Positions 57,184 to 64,000 of a DNA stretch of 64,000 nt are shown piece after piece. The position numbers and the translations under genes were made by a program. Within the stretch, counting starts at the first letter, position 1, and each line of letters opens with the position of its first letter. Under the pieces are notes generated by a model. That model was not told where the DNA came from. It saw only the letters and a program-made list of their open reading frames with translations, and made no database searches. The stretch spans positions 9,169 through 73,168 of the forward strand of contig JALHMY010000030.1 of NCBI GenBank assembly GCA_022843805.1, written 5' to 3'. The DNA is from Fuerstiella sp. (GTDB taxonomy: Bacteria; Planctomycetota; Planctomycetia; Planctomycetales; Planctomycetaceae).

Positions 57184-59592
57184 CTAACGAACCAGTTCGT
57201 GAAACCTGTCTGTGTCTGAACGGGTTTCGATGAAAAGCAAATCGGAGCCGGAAATGAGGCTGTGAACGGAGTCGGTGATAAGAATCGCGCCGAGCGGTGA
57301 CATATCCGCAGTGTGTCTTGCTGTGTCAGGGGCGGGACCGCTCAATGTGTGGTTGCCGACATCGCAGGCACCAGTATGAGCGCCACAGCGAACGTCCAGT
57401 TGAAAACGTCCGGCAAGATCCACCAGCGCGGCGGCTGCTCGAATGGCGCGCTCAGGCCCATCGAAGGTTACGAGGATCTCTGTTTCCGAAATAACCAGAT
57501 GCTGTCCGCGAAACAACTCAATCGTGCGCTGCACCTGTTCAACATAGTGTTCTGAATGCGGTGGATCGCCGCCGAACAGAATGCACACGACAGTTGCCAG
57601 AACCCGGTCGAGGGCCGGAGCATAGTTACATCCGGTCAGAAAGTGCTCAATCGCATCAGCAATCGAAGCTGAGTCGCCAACAAACGGCAGGTGATCTGCA
57701 CCTGGCAGTTCGACAAATTTCGCCCCCGGAATCCTGCTCGCCAGGTAGCGTCCTTCTTCAACCCGCAGACATTGATCATCGGTTCGATGAATCACCAGGG
57801 TCGGAACCTGGATGCTGGAAAGCACAGGACGCACGTCGATCTGCGAGTTCATTTGAGTGAGCGCCACTGCGGCACCGGGACTGGCTCCCATCCGCAGGTA
57901 GCTTGACCACCATGCTCTGAAATCCGGATCACCGGCTTTGCTCGGAGCCCTGTCTTCGATACCCACCGGTCCGCCCCAGCTCCGCTCGATCTCTTCCAAA
58001 AAAGCGTTGCGCTGTGCTTCCGTTGGTCCCCATGGATAGTCCTCGGTTTTCAATCGGCGGGCATAGGAGCCAATCATGACCAGAGCCGCCACCTTCTGAG
58101 GGTAACTGGCAGCAAACAGGGCGCACATGGGACCGCCCTCCGACACTCCGCACAGCACAGCTCGCGTCGAGCCGGCCGCATCCATGACAGCGCGAACATC
58201 GTCCATACGCCTTTCGAGTGTTGGAAGATCCCGAACTGGTACCTTATCGGAAAGTCCGGTGCCACGCTTGTCAAACAGAATAACTCGCGAGAACCTTGCG
58301 AGGCGCTGCAGAAATTTCGCGAAGGAAGGTTCCCGCCAGAACCATTCCAGATGCGATACCCAGCCCATCACAAAGACCAGATCGCCAGGGCCGTCACCGA
58401 TCGTTTGCCAGGCAATATTGACATCGTCGCTGCGAGCATATCGAATTTCACTCAGACTTTGATGCAGCGTCGCTGACGGCGCCATCGTCGACTTCGACTT
58501 CACAGCCGGTTTATCAGTCAACTCACCGGGATCTGCAGCAGAACCTTTGGTGTCCGTCTGCGAGGGTAACGAGTCGTGTATATCGCGTAATCTCCGAAGA
58601 ACCTGTTGTGCTTCAGGTCTAAGTTCGGGATTTTTATTCAGGCACTCTGACACAAGCTGTTTGAGTTGAGGCGGGATTGAACGGTCAAATTCTGTGAGTG
58701 GTTTGGGTGCTCGGTCGAGAATTGCCGCGATCGTGTCGCTCCTGGTGCGTGCAGCAAACGGATGCTCACCGGCCAGCATCAGGTACAGAACGATGCCGAA
58801 GCTGAAAATATCCGTACTTGTGTCAACTTCCTGTCCTCGTGCCTGTTCCGGCGACATGTAGTCGATCGTTCCGATCAGTCCTCCTGCCTGCGAAATCGCC
58901 GGAGCGTCTCCAAGAATGAACCCGGGGGCCTGCATAGAGTGCCTGGCGAGACCGAAGTCAAGAATTTTCAGCAATCCATCGGACCGAACCATAATGTTTT
59001 CGGGCTTTATGTCACGGTGGATTATGTGTTCAGCGTGAGCGGCGGCGAGTGCACCGATCAGTTGTATGGCAAAGTCAATGGATGTTGCGACACTCGGATT
59101 CTCCATATTCAAATGCATGAGCAGCGTCGTACCCTTAACGTACTCAGACGCGATGTATGGCACTCCGTTCTCCTGCCCGACTTCAAATATCGTCAGGATG
59201 CTGGGGTGATTGAGTGCGCTCGCGAGTTTGGCTTCGCGATAGAAGCGTCTTAGCCACGATCCGTCGTCTATGCGATCGCGGTTCAGCAGTTTAAGGGCCA
59301 CCTGCCGCTCAAGACGCGGATCGAAAGCGAGGTAAACGACACCCATTCCGCCTCGTCCCAGTTCTCGCCTGACTTCGTACGGACCAATGCATCGGGGAAA
59401 CTCACGATCGACCGGCATCGGCTTCGCGCAGTTCACCAATTCGAGAGCTTCGAGAAAGTCTTTCAGTTCAGCGCGATGCTCAGGGAAGTGTTCGACATAC
59501 TCTTCAATCGATAAAAACTCGCCATTACGACGGCGAGCAGTAAACTGTTCAGCGAGCTGTTCGATAATGTTGAGTGAAGTTTCTTCGTTCAC
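57184..59592 (-). CDS. Ser/Thr kinase fused to an alpha/beta hydrolase and a degenerate cyclase domain
   Basis: 802 residues in three parts. Kinase, about 72-340: GRGGMGVVYLA, K101 in VALKLL, H192-R-D194 in HRDIKPEN and DFG at 212-214, all intact. Alpha/beta hydrolase, about 380-655: DKRGTGLSD, nucleophile elbow GVSEGG with S484, D605 in IHRTDDQCL and H634 in PGADHLPF. Last, about 660-802, a class III adenylate/guanylate-cyclase-like fold: RVLATVVCILF stands where the metal-binding aspartate motif is expected, and only RCGAHTGACDV resembles the usual RxGxHTGE, so it is probably inactive or a sensor. Alpha/beta-hydrolase/cyclase fusions are known; adding a kinase is unusual. No transmembrane helix is present, so it is cytoplasmic. 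It is the second gene after the ECF sigma factor, 58 bp away. Confidence 0.85.
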   Translation of the reverse strand: MNEETSLNIIEQLAEQFTARRRNGEFLSIEEYVEHFPEHRAELKDFLEALELVNCAKPMPVDREFPRCIGPYEVRRELGRGGMGVVYLAFDPRLERQVALKLLNRDRIDDGSWLRRFYREAKLASALNHPSILTIFEVGQENGVPYIASEYVKGTTLLMHLNMENPSVATSIDFAIQLIGALAAAHAEHIIHRDIKPENIMVRSDGLLKILDFGLARHSMQAPGFILGDAPAISQAGGLIGTIDYMSPEQARGQEVDTSTDIFSFGIVLYLMLAGEHPFAARTRSDTIAAILDRAPKPLTEFDRSIPPQLKQLVSECLNKNPELRPEAQQVLRRLRDIHDSLPSQTDTKGSAADPGELTDKPAVKSKSTMAPSATLHQSLSEIRYARSDDVNIAWQTIGDGPGDLVFVMGWVSHLEWFWREPSFAKFLQRLARFSRVILFDKRGTGLSDKVPVRDLPTLERRMDDVRAVMDAAGSTRAVLCGVSEGGPMCALFAASYPQKVAALVMIGSYARRLKTEDYPWGPTEAQRNAFLEEIERSWGGPVGIEDRAPSKAGDPDFRAWWSSYLRMGASPGAAVALTQMNSQIDVRPVLSSIQVPTLVIHRTDDQCLRVEEGRYLASRIPGAKFVELPGADHLPFVGDSASIADAIEHFLTGCNYAPALDRVLATVVCILFGGDPPHSEHYVEQVQRTIELFRGQHLVISETEILVTFDGPERAIRAAAALVDLAGRFQLDVRCGAHTGACDVGNHTLSGPAPDTARHTADMSPLGAILITDSVHSLISGSDLLFIETRSDTDRFHELVR

Positions 59593-59650
59593 ATTAGCAC
59601 TTTGTCTGCGTTAATGTCTGCGTTAACGGTTCGTTATCCACGCTGAGCGA

Positions 59651-60289
59651 TTATTCCATGAACCCGGGAATGGCGGCCAGGGCTCGTTTCAGTCGAGTCA
59701 TTGCCCGAACAAAGCGGTTACTGGTCGCGTTTACCGAAAGACCCAGTACTTCCGCCGCCTCAGCGTTTGTCAGCTCTTCGAACGACCGCAGCAGTATAAT
59801 CTCCTGATCCATCGCATCGAGCGAGTTTATTGTCTCAAGAACCGCTTCCGCCATTTCCGCTCGTATGACTCGACCACTGACTGAGCTCACCTGAGCAATG
59901 AGATGGCTGGCGAGGACTACGGTAGCAGAGCTGCTGATCGGCGAACCTCGCACGACTTCTCTTCGTGCGTCACGTGCTTCGACGAGCAGATTTTTTCGGT
60001 TTGTAATCAGTACGCGTTCGGTGATTACCAGTCTGATCCACACGAACGGCGTCATAGACTCCTGTTCGCTGCAGAACTTTGGCAATCGTCCTGCCAGGTC
60101 CAGGTAGGCTTCCTGCAGCACATCCGCAGGGTCCAGACGCCGTCGCACGCGATGGTCCAGTCGGGCTTCCACGATGCGAAGGCAGCGACCACGCCACAAT
60201 TCAAGCAGCTCCGCCAACGCAACGGCGTCACCGGCTCGCAGACGGGTAATCAGCTCGTCGAAATCTCGAGAACTCAATGGATCTTCCAT
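59651..60289 (-). CDS. ECF-type RNA polymerase sigma factor
   Basis: 212 residues. Region 2: RCLRIVEARLDHRVRRRLDP, then DVLQEAYLDLAGRLPKF and WIRLVITERVLITNRK. Region 4: LDAMDQEIILLRSFEELTNA, then AAEVLGLSVNATSNRFVRAM and LKRALAAIPG. The pattern matches planctomycete sigma factors whose genes neighbour Ser/Thr kinases. It is the first gene of a minus-strand pair with the kinase-hydrolase fusion 58 bp downstream. Confidence 0.88.
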   Translation of the reverse strand: MEDPLSSRDFDELITRLRAGDAVALAELLELWRGRCLRIVEARLDHRVRRRLDPADVLQEAYLDLAGRLPKFCSEQESMTPFVWIRLVITERVLITNRKNLLVEARDARREVVRGSPISSSATVVLASHLIAQVSSVSGRVIRAEMAEAVLETINSLDAMDQEIILLRSFEELTNAEAAEVLGLSVNATSNRFVRAMTRLKRALAAIPGFME

Positions 60290-60586
60290 CGTCGCGGCTG
60301 AGGCAAGTCATCTTTGGCACAGCAGTGTTTGAAACAGCAGTCGTGGCTGGAACAGCATTCGTGAATACGGGAAGCATTTTAGATGATCGCAGCGAATTTC
60401 GGAAATAAGTCGGGCGTTTCGGTGGGAACCGGCCTGTCCGTGAGCTTTGAACCAGCCATTCTGAAAAGCGACAGCAATTTTTTGCAGAATTCCTGTGGGC
60501 ACATCAAAACCCAGCGCAGGCAATACCGGGGCCACTCATACCCGAATTTTCGGGCGATACGCTTAACCTTGTTTCAGGAGTTCAAA
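60290..60586. promoter_or_regulatory. Divergent promoter region, no recognisable gene
   Basis: 297 bp between the sigma gene (minus) and a PEP-CTERM gene (plus). An in-frame extension of the PEP-CTERM reading frame to 60383 exists but lacks a signal peptide and is not chosen. AGGAG precedes the true start at 60587. Confidence 0.45.
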
Positions 60587-61414
60587 ATGCGGACCTTCAG
60601 ATTGTCATTGTTTTGTCTTTTTGCGATTGCCTCAATTGCAGAACATTCCCGTGCTGCGATCATCTTTTCTGCGAGTGCCCCCAATCCCGCCGGAATTCAG
60701 TCCACCGTCGATGCCTTTCGTGCCGAACTCGGGAATCTCAACGGTAACCTGCCCCGGAATTTTACAGGCGGGCGGCGCCAGATCGACTGGGACGGAGTGC
60801 CCAACGCCTTCGCCGATCCCAATCCATTCCCCGGCAACTTTTTCAATGGCAATGTACCGGGCCGCGCTCGGGGTATGGAATTCGTGCCGACCGGCACAAC
60901 GACCAGCTTTTCCGTGAGCGCATCTGCAGCATCGGGCACGCCCCCGCGTTTCAATACCCCGGGCGGTTTTACGGCATTCAGCGAAGAACGCCTTTTCACA
61001 CCTCTGGGTGGAACGACCTTCGACGTGGTGTTTTTTGACCCTGCGAATCAGACAACCCCTGCCCTCTCTCGCGGCTTTGGTTCCGTCTTCACTGATGTTG
61101 AGACTGCCGGGTTTGCGTCCATGTCGTTTTACGGCGCCGACGGCAATCTTCTCGAAATCAATGGTTCTCCAGCAACGTTGTTCGTTGCGGCGGGCGTGAA
61201 CGCAGGGTTGAGCTTTCTGGGCGTCACCTTCGACATACCCACAATTGCACGCATCTCGATCAATGCTGGCATCGGAGGCTCTGACTCCATCGTCATGGAC
61301 GACTTCATTTTCGGCGAACCAACATCGGCAGCAGTTCCCGAGCCTTCATCACTTGCCGTCTTTGCACTTGGTATTGGCCTGTACGGCGTTGTTGTCAATC
61401 GCCGACGTCGTTAA
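60587..61414 (+). CDS. PEP-CTERM secreted protein
   Basis: 275 residues from the ATG of MRTFRLSLFCLFAIASIAEH, with AGGAG 6 bp upstream; an open frame continues 204 bp further back but has no signal character. The mature domain is beta-rich with long Asn/Gly/Pro stretches (NPFPGNFFNGNVPGRA). The end VPEPSSLAVFALGIGLYG and VVVNRRRR is a PEP-CTERM sorting signal. It converges on the PhoX gene over a strong bidirectional hairpin. Confidence 0.9.
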   Translation: MRTFRLSLFCLFAIASIAEHSRAAIIFSASAPNPAGIQSTVDAFRAELGNLNGNLPRNFTGGRRQIDWDGVPNAFADPNPFPGNFFNGNVPGRARGMEFVPTGTTTSFSVSASAASGTPPRFNTPGGFTAFSEERLFTPLGGTTFDVVFFDPANQTTPALSRGFGSVFTDVETAGFASMSFYGADGNLLEINGSPATLFVAAGVNAGLSFLGVTFDIPTIARISINAGIGGSDSIVMDDFIFGEPTSAAVPEPSSLAVFALGIGLYGVVVNRRRR

Positions 61415-61434
61415 AGAAGGGATTGCGATATTCA

Positions 61435-61463
61435 CCGATCACCCGGTTCTCCGAGGTGATCGG
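61435..61463. terminator. Bidirectional hairpin terminator between the PEP-CTERM and PhoX genes
   Basis: CCGATCACC and GGTGATCGG pair perfectly across an 11-nt loop, followed by TTTGATTTGATG. It lies in the gap between two convergent genes and can serve both. Confidence 0.75.
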
Positions 61464-61580
61464 TTTGATTTGATGACCTTTTCCATGCCTGATCACACCG
61501 TAACGGAGGGTCGTGGCGGCCTTGAATCGAATTCTGCAGGAAACGCTGCTGGCCATCCGCAGGCGAGCTCACTGAACGTT

Positions 61581-62960
61581 CTAAATGCCCAGTGATTCCC
61601 AGTCGCCGGTAATCGCAAACGTGATCCCCGGTATCTGAATGTTGACGAATAACCACTTTCCGTCCGGGCTGAATGTTGCCCCTGCCCATTCCGAATCCCG
61701 ATAGTCACCTTGAAAGCCATTCTTCTGACCATTCAGCATCACGTTGTTTTGTGCAAACTCCGACAGCTGACCGGCCTTAGTCAGTACCTGAAGTTTCTGG
61801 GGGACTCGATCACCGTCCTCACACAGAACCATTCCGCCACGGGGGCTGATACAAATGTTGTCCGGACAATCAAGTACCTGCGGACCGGGCGATTCGAAGA
61901 TCAGCTGCAGCGTTTCCGATCGAGGATTGTAGGCCCAGACCTGCCCGTAACCGTTTGGCCCGCCATGGCTGGCCACGAAATAACACCGGTCGTTGCCCCA
62001 CCAGCAACCTTCCAGTTTCTGAAACGAGGCCGCTCCCTGTTCGTGGCCCTGTTGAAACACGCCGCCTTCGTCTTTTGTTCCCGGTGCATGAGCGCGCTCA
62101 GGGTCTGAGATTGTAACCCAGCTGACGTCATAGGTTTTTCCCGGCTCAGCCCTGCGAATCAGATCGGGGTTACCAGCAATCTTCATCATCTGCAACTGCC
62201 CGCCAGCTGACAGCTTGCCCGGCTGGACAGGAGTAAAGCGATAGAATCCAGCTGGCTTACGATCTTCTGTCTCGTAAACTGTTCCGGTAAGCGGATCGAC
62301 AGCGACGGCTTCGTGGACAAATCGCCCCATCGACTTCAACGGAATCGGATGTCCTTTGCCGTCAGCTGGAACCTCAAACACATATCCATGAGGCTGCTCC
62401 AGGCGAAGCACGATATCATCATCTGAATCACCGTCCTGCAGAACCGTTTCTTCGCAGCTGAGCCAGGTTCCCCATGGTGTCGGCCCGCCGGCACAGTTCT
62501 TCAAAGTTCCGGAGAGACTGCTCCACGAGCGTCCCCATGCACCAGACTTTGTATCAAAAGTCAGATTAACACAGCCAGCAGTCGCTTTGGAGTCATAGGT
62601 AATCGACGAAGAACCGAATGCGTGACCCGACCCCTTCAACTCATGGTTACGGCAGATCGTCAATATTCCCTGATCGTCGGAAATCACGCCCATTCCGTCG
62701 TGCTGATCGGGTGTTGGGGCTCCATCAATCAACAAGTCGCCAGTCCAGCCAAAGGATGCGTAACGAAAACCGTGAGGTAAATGCAGCAGCGGCAGACCAG
62801 TCGATTCATCCGCAGTGGGAATGAGGCGAGCTCGCACAACACTCCGGACCGGCGCGGCAAGCAACTTCTCAAAAGACTGCGGTACAGCCCATGAACCCAG
62901 TGCAGCTGCTGTCGAAAGCAAAAACCCACGACGCCGGACAGACGCAAACTGCGACGACAT
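61581..62960 (-). CDS. PhoX/DUF839 family alkaline phosphatase-like protein (Tat substrate)
   Basis: About 459 residues from the ATG of MSSQFASVRRRGFLLSTAAA; a longer start is not needed. The twin-arginine RRRGFLLS with a hydrophobic stretch is a Tat signal. PhoX marks follow in order: TICRNHEL, NCAGGPTPWGTWLSCEE, GRFVHEAVAVDPLTGTVYET, CPDNICISPRGGMVLCEDG. PhoX enzymes are periplasmic Ca2+/Fe-dependent phosphomonoesterases induced by phosphate starvation. This protein belongs to the broader DUF839 group, which includes members of untested activity, so phosphatase function is likely, not certain. No pho box is evident upstream. Confidence 0.85.
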   Translation of the reverse strand: MSSQFASVRRRGFLLSTAAALGSWAVPQSFEKLLAAPVRSVVRARLIPTADESTGLPLLHLPHGFRYASFGWTGDLLIDGAPTPDQHDGMGVISDDQGILTICRNHELKGSGHAFGSSSITYDSKATAGCVNLTFDTKSGAWGRSWSSLSGTLKNCAGGPTPWGTWLSCEETVLQDGDSDDDIVLRLEQPHGYVFEVPADGKGHPIPLKSMGRFVHEAVAVDPLTGTVYETEDRKPAGFYRFTPVQPGKLSAGGQLQMMKIAGNPDLIRRAEPGKTYDVSWVTISDPERAHAPGTKDEGGVFQQGHEQGAASFQKLEGCWWGNDRCYFVASHGGPNGYGQVWAYNPRSETLQLIFESPGPQVLDCPDNICISPRGGMVLCEDGDRVPQKLQVLTKAGQLSEFAQNNVMLNGQKNGFQGDYRDSEWAGATFSPDGKWLFVNIQIPGITFAITGDWESLGI

Positions 62961-63265
62961 AACATTCTCCGTAGGCAAACCCGAGGACTGTTCAGATCGC
63001 AATCCGGACGAACAGCAGATCGATTGCCGAATCATGTGGCTGATTGCGAAGAAAGAATTAAAAGACTGTGAGGAAATTCTGAAATCAGAAAATAATCACC
63101 CCCTGGTCGCCTTCTGCATTTCCACGGGCTTACGCCCCCAGGTGGCACTTCACTGGCCACGGCCTGCAATTTCGGCCATTTTCGCGGCAGAAACCGCAAA
63201 TCAGGAAGCAAAACGGAAAATTTATCTGTTCTTTATATGCGAATGAGGCGTAAGACACATAAGAT

Positions 63266-63808
63266 ATGCAGGTGGATTTCGCCGAAATCTGCTCTGTGTA
63301 CTCCAGCGTGTTTGTCGTCAACTGGGGCCGTTCCTTGCGTTTTGTCAGCATTTTACTGCTCGCAACCTATGGAGTCCTGTCTGTCGCAGGACATGGCGGG
63401 TTGCATGCGCTGACGTCAGATCACTCGGCGTGCTGCGGCGGTATTCTGCAGGGATGCTGCCTGGACGGTTCTGACAAACACTGCAGCGATGGCAGCTGTT
63501 TGCATGGTGATCAGACGGCAGACTATTGTCCGTGGGGCCATGGCGACTCGAGGACTGCAGAGGGCACGCCTGCTGCGGATGCGACGTCGAACAGAGATCC
63601 CGGTGATACGCAGGGTTCCCGGCGACCGCTGCACAATCCTCAGAACTGTCGGATCTGTGAGTGGTACACGGGTGCACAGGCCGTGCAGCCTCAGCAGCTG
63701 CAGATCTCTGACGAACTGGCTGTTGAGTTCCGTCTGGCATTGACTGATGGAAGCGCCGGCTATTCATCGCCGATTACCGTGCAGGCTCGAGGCCCACCGA
63801 TCGGCTAA
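63266..63808 (+). CDS. Cys/His-rich membrane-anchored protein, possibly metal-related
   Basis: 180 residues. One membrane or signal segment (RFVSILLLATYGVLSVAGHG) is followed by a Cys/His-rich region (SACCGGILQGCCLDG, KHCSDGSCLHGDQ, DYCPWGHGD) and a later NCRICEWYTG. In planctomycetes, similar small proteins stand in front of heavy-metal efflux genes, but the downstream neighbour lies outside this window. Function unknown; metal binding is suggested only by composition. An alternative start within VNWGRSLRF is not available as ATG. Confidence 0.6.
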   Translation: MQVDFAEICSVYSSVFVVNWGRSLRFVSILLLATYGVLSVAGHGGLHALTSDHSACCGGILQGCCLDGSDKHCSDGSCLHGDQTADYCPWGHGDSRTAEGTPAADATSNRDPGDTQGSRRPLHNPQNCRICEWYTGAQAVQPQQLQISDELAVEFRLALTDGSAGYSSPITVQARGPPIG

Positions 63809-63912
63809 CTTCGACGGTGTGACTGTTCTTCATTGCAGTCCGAAGTGACACGTTCAGCACAAAGTGGAATCGTACTCTCTCAGGGAATTCGGCGTTTTAT
63901 AAAAGCACGGTC

Positions 63913-64000
63913 ATGATTCCTGTGGCCGTTTTCCGCCGACTCCCGCACGATCCCACTGCCGCACCAGGCGTCAGCCGCCTGAGGCTCAGACAGAAACGGT
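63913..64000 (+). CDS. Possible 5' end of a gene cut by the window edge
   Basis: An ATG at 63913 opens 29 codons without a stop to the end of the window (MIPVAVFRRLPHDPTAAPGV onward). TATAAAAG lies 16 bp upstream. The reading is arginine- and proline-rich, as in N-terminal leaders before a prepilin-like helix in some planctomycete proteins, but too short to judge. Confidence 0.25.
   Translation, partial: MIPVAVFRRLPHDPTAAPGVSRLRLRQKR

Overview
The window looks like part of a planctomycete (Planctomycetota) chromosome. The evidence is a giant PVC-type protein with FG-GAP repeats and a CxxCH haem site, two PEP-CTERM secreted proteins, two ECF-sigma/Ser-Thr-kinase pairs, DUF1573 and PhoX family proteins, GC-rich GEAPAEP-type intergenic repeats, and many starts without a clear Shine-Dalgarno site.

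Layout. 1-11.2 kb holds ordinary chromosomal genes: the PVC haem protein, a CnbZ/RidA-like deaminase, a YggS PLP-homeostasis protein, a secreted protein, a Zn-ribbon NUDIX hydrolase and DeoC, separated by tandem repeats. 11.6-12.9 kb holds small orphan genes, one of them a 47-residue single-motif beta/gamma-crystallin. 13.0-39.4 kb is one CRISPR-Cas locus: WYL regulator, a 68-aa ORF, a 96-aa protein that is essentially only sigma-70 region 4, then cas8b-cas7-cas5-cas3-cas6-cas1-cas2-cas4, a 173-bp leader, and an array I counted as 205 repeats and 204 spacers on the same strand. The gene content is type I-B, but cas6 sits between cas3 and cas1, and cas4 comes last. 39.4-40.7 kb is a broken ParD-like antitoxin and a REP-associated (RAYT) transposase flanked by REP palindromes. 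40.7-64 kb is chromosomal again: a PQQ-propeller/EF-hand/sialidase protein, envelope and glycosyltransferase genes, a papain-like protease, two sigma/kinase modules (one kinase fused to an alpha/beta hydrolase and a degenerate cyclase domain), a Rieske oxygenase with a truncated pseudogene copy 6 kb away, PEP-CTERM proteins and PhoX.

The most interesting signal is in the 138-bp gap upstream of cas8b. Two degenerate copies of the CRISPR repeat (14683-14707 and 14737-14761) flank a 29-bp pseudo-spacer, in the same orientation as the array. A pseudo-crRNA made from it would begin CATGACTA. The promoter of the small-ORF/sigma-4 genes (TTGACA, 16 bp, TATCAT at 14115-14142) carries two TTG-CATGAT sites on the opposite strand, one over the -10 box and one over the start codon of the 68-aa ORF. 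TTG is also one of the two PAM-position triplets that can be read from overlapping spacers inside the array. This suggests a crRNA-like RNA that uses Cascade to repress a small operon in front of the cas genes, similar to CreTA or cas-autorepression RNAs but with a sigma-4-like protein as cargo. The sequence elements are observed; the circuit is inference.

The array also records its own history: a perfect 444-bp duplication of six units, two spacer pairs that overlap by 16 bp and so come from adjacent protospacers, and spacer pairs that differ mainly at codon third positions and so come from diverged homologous phage genes.
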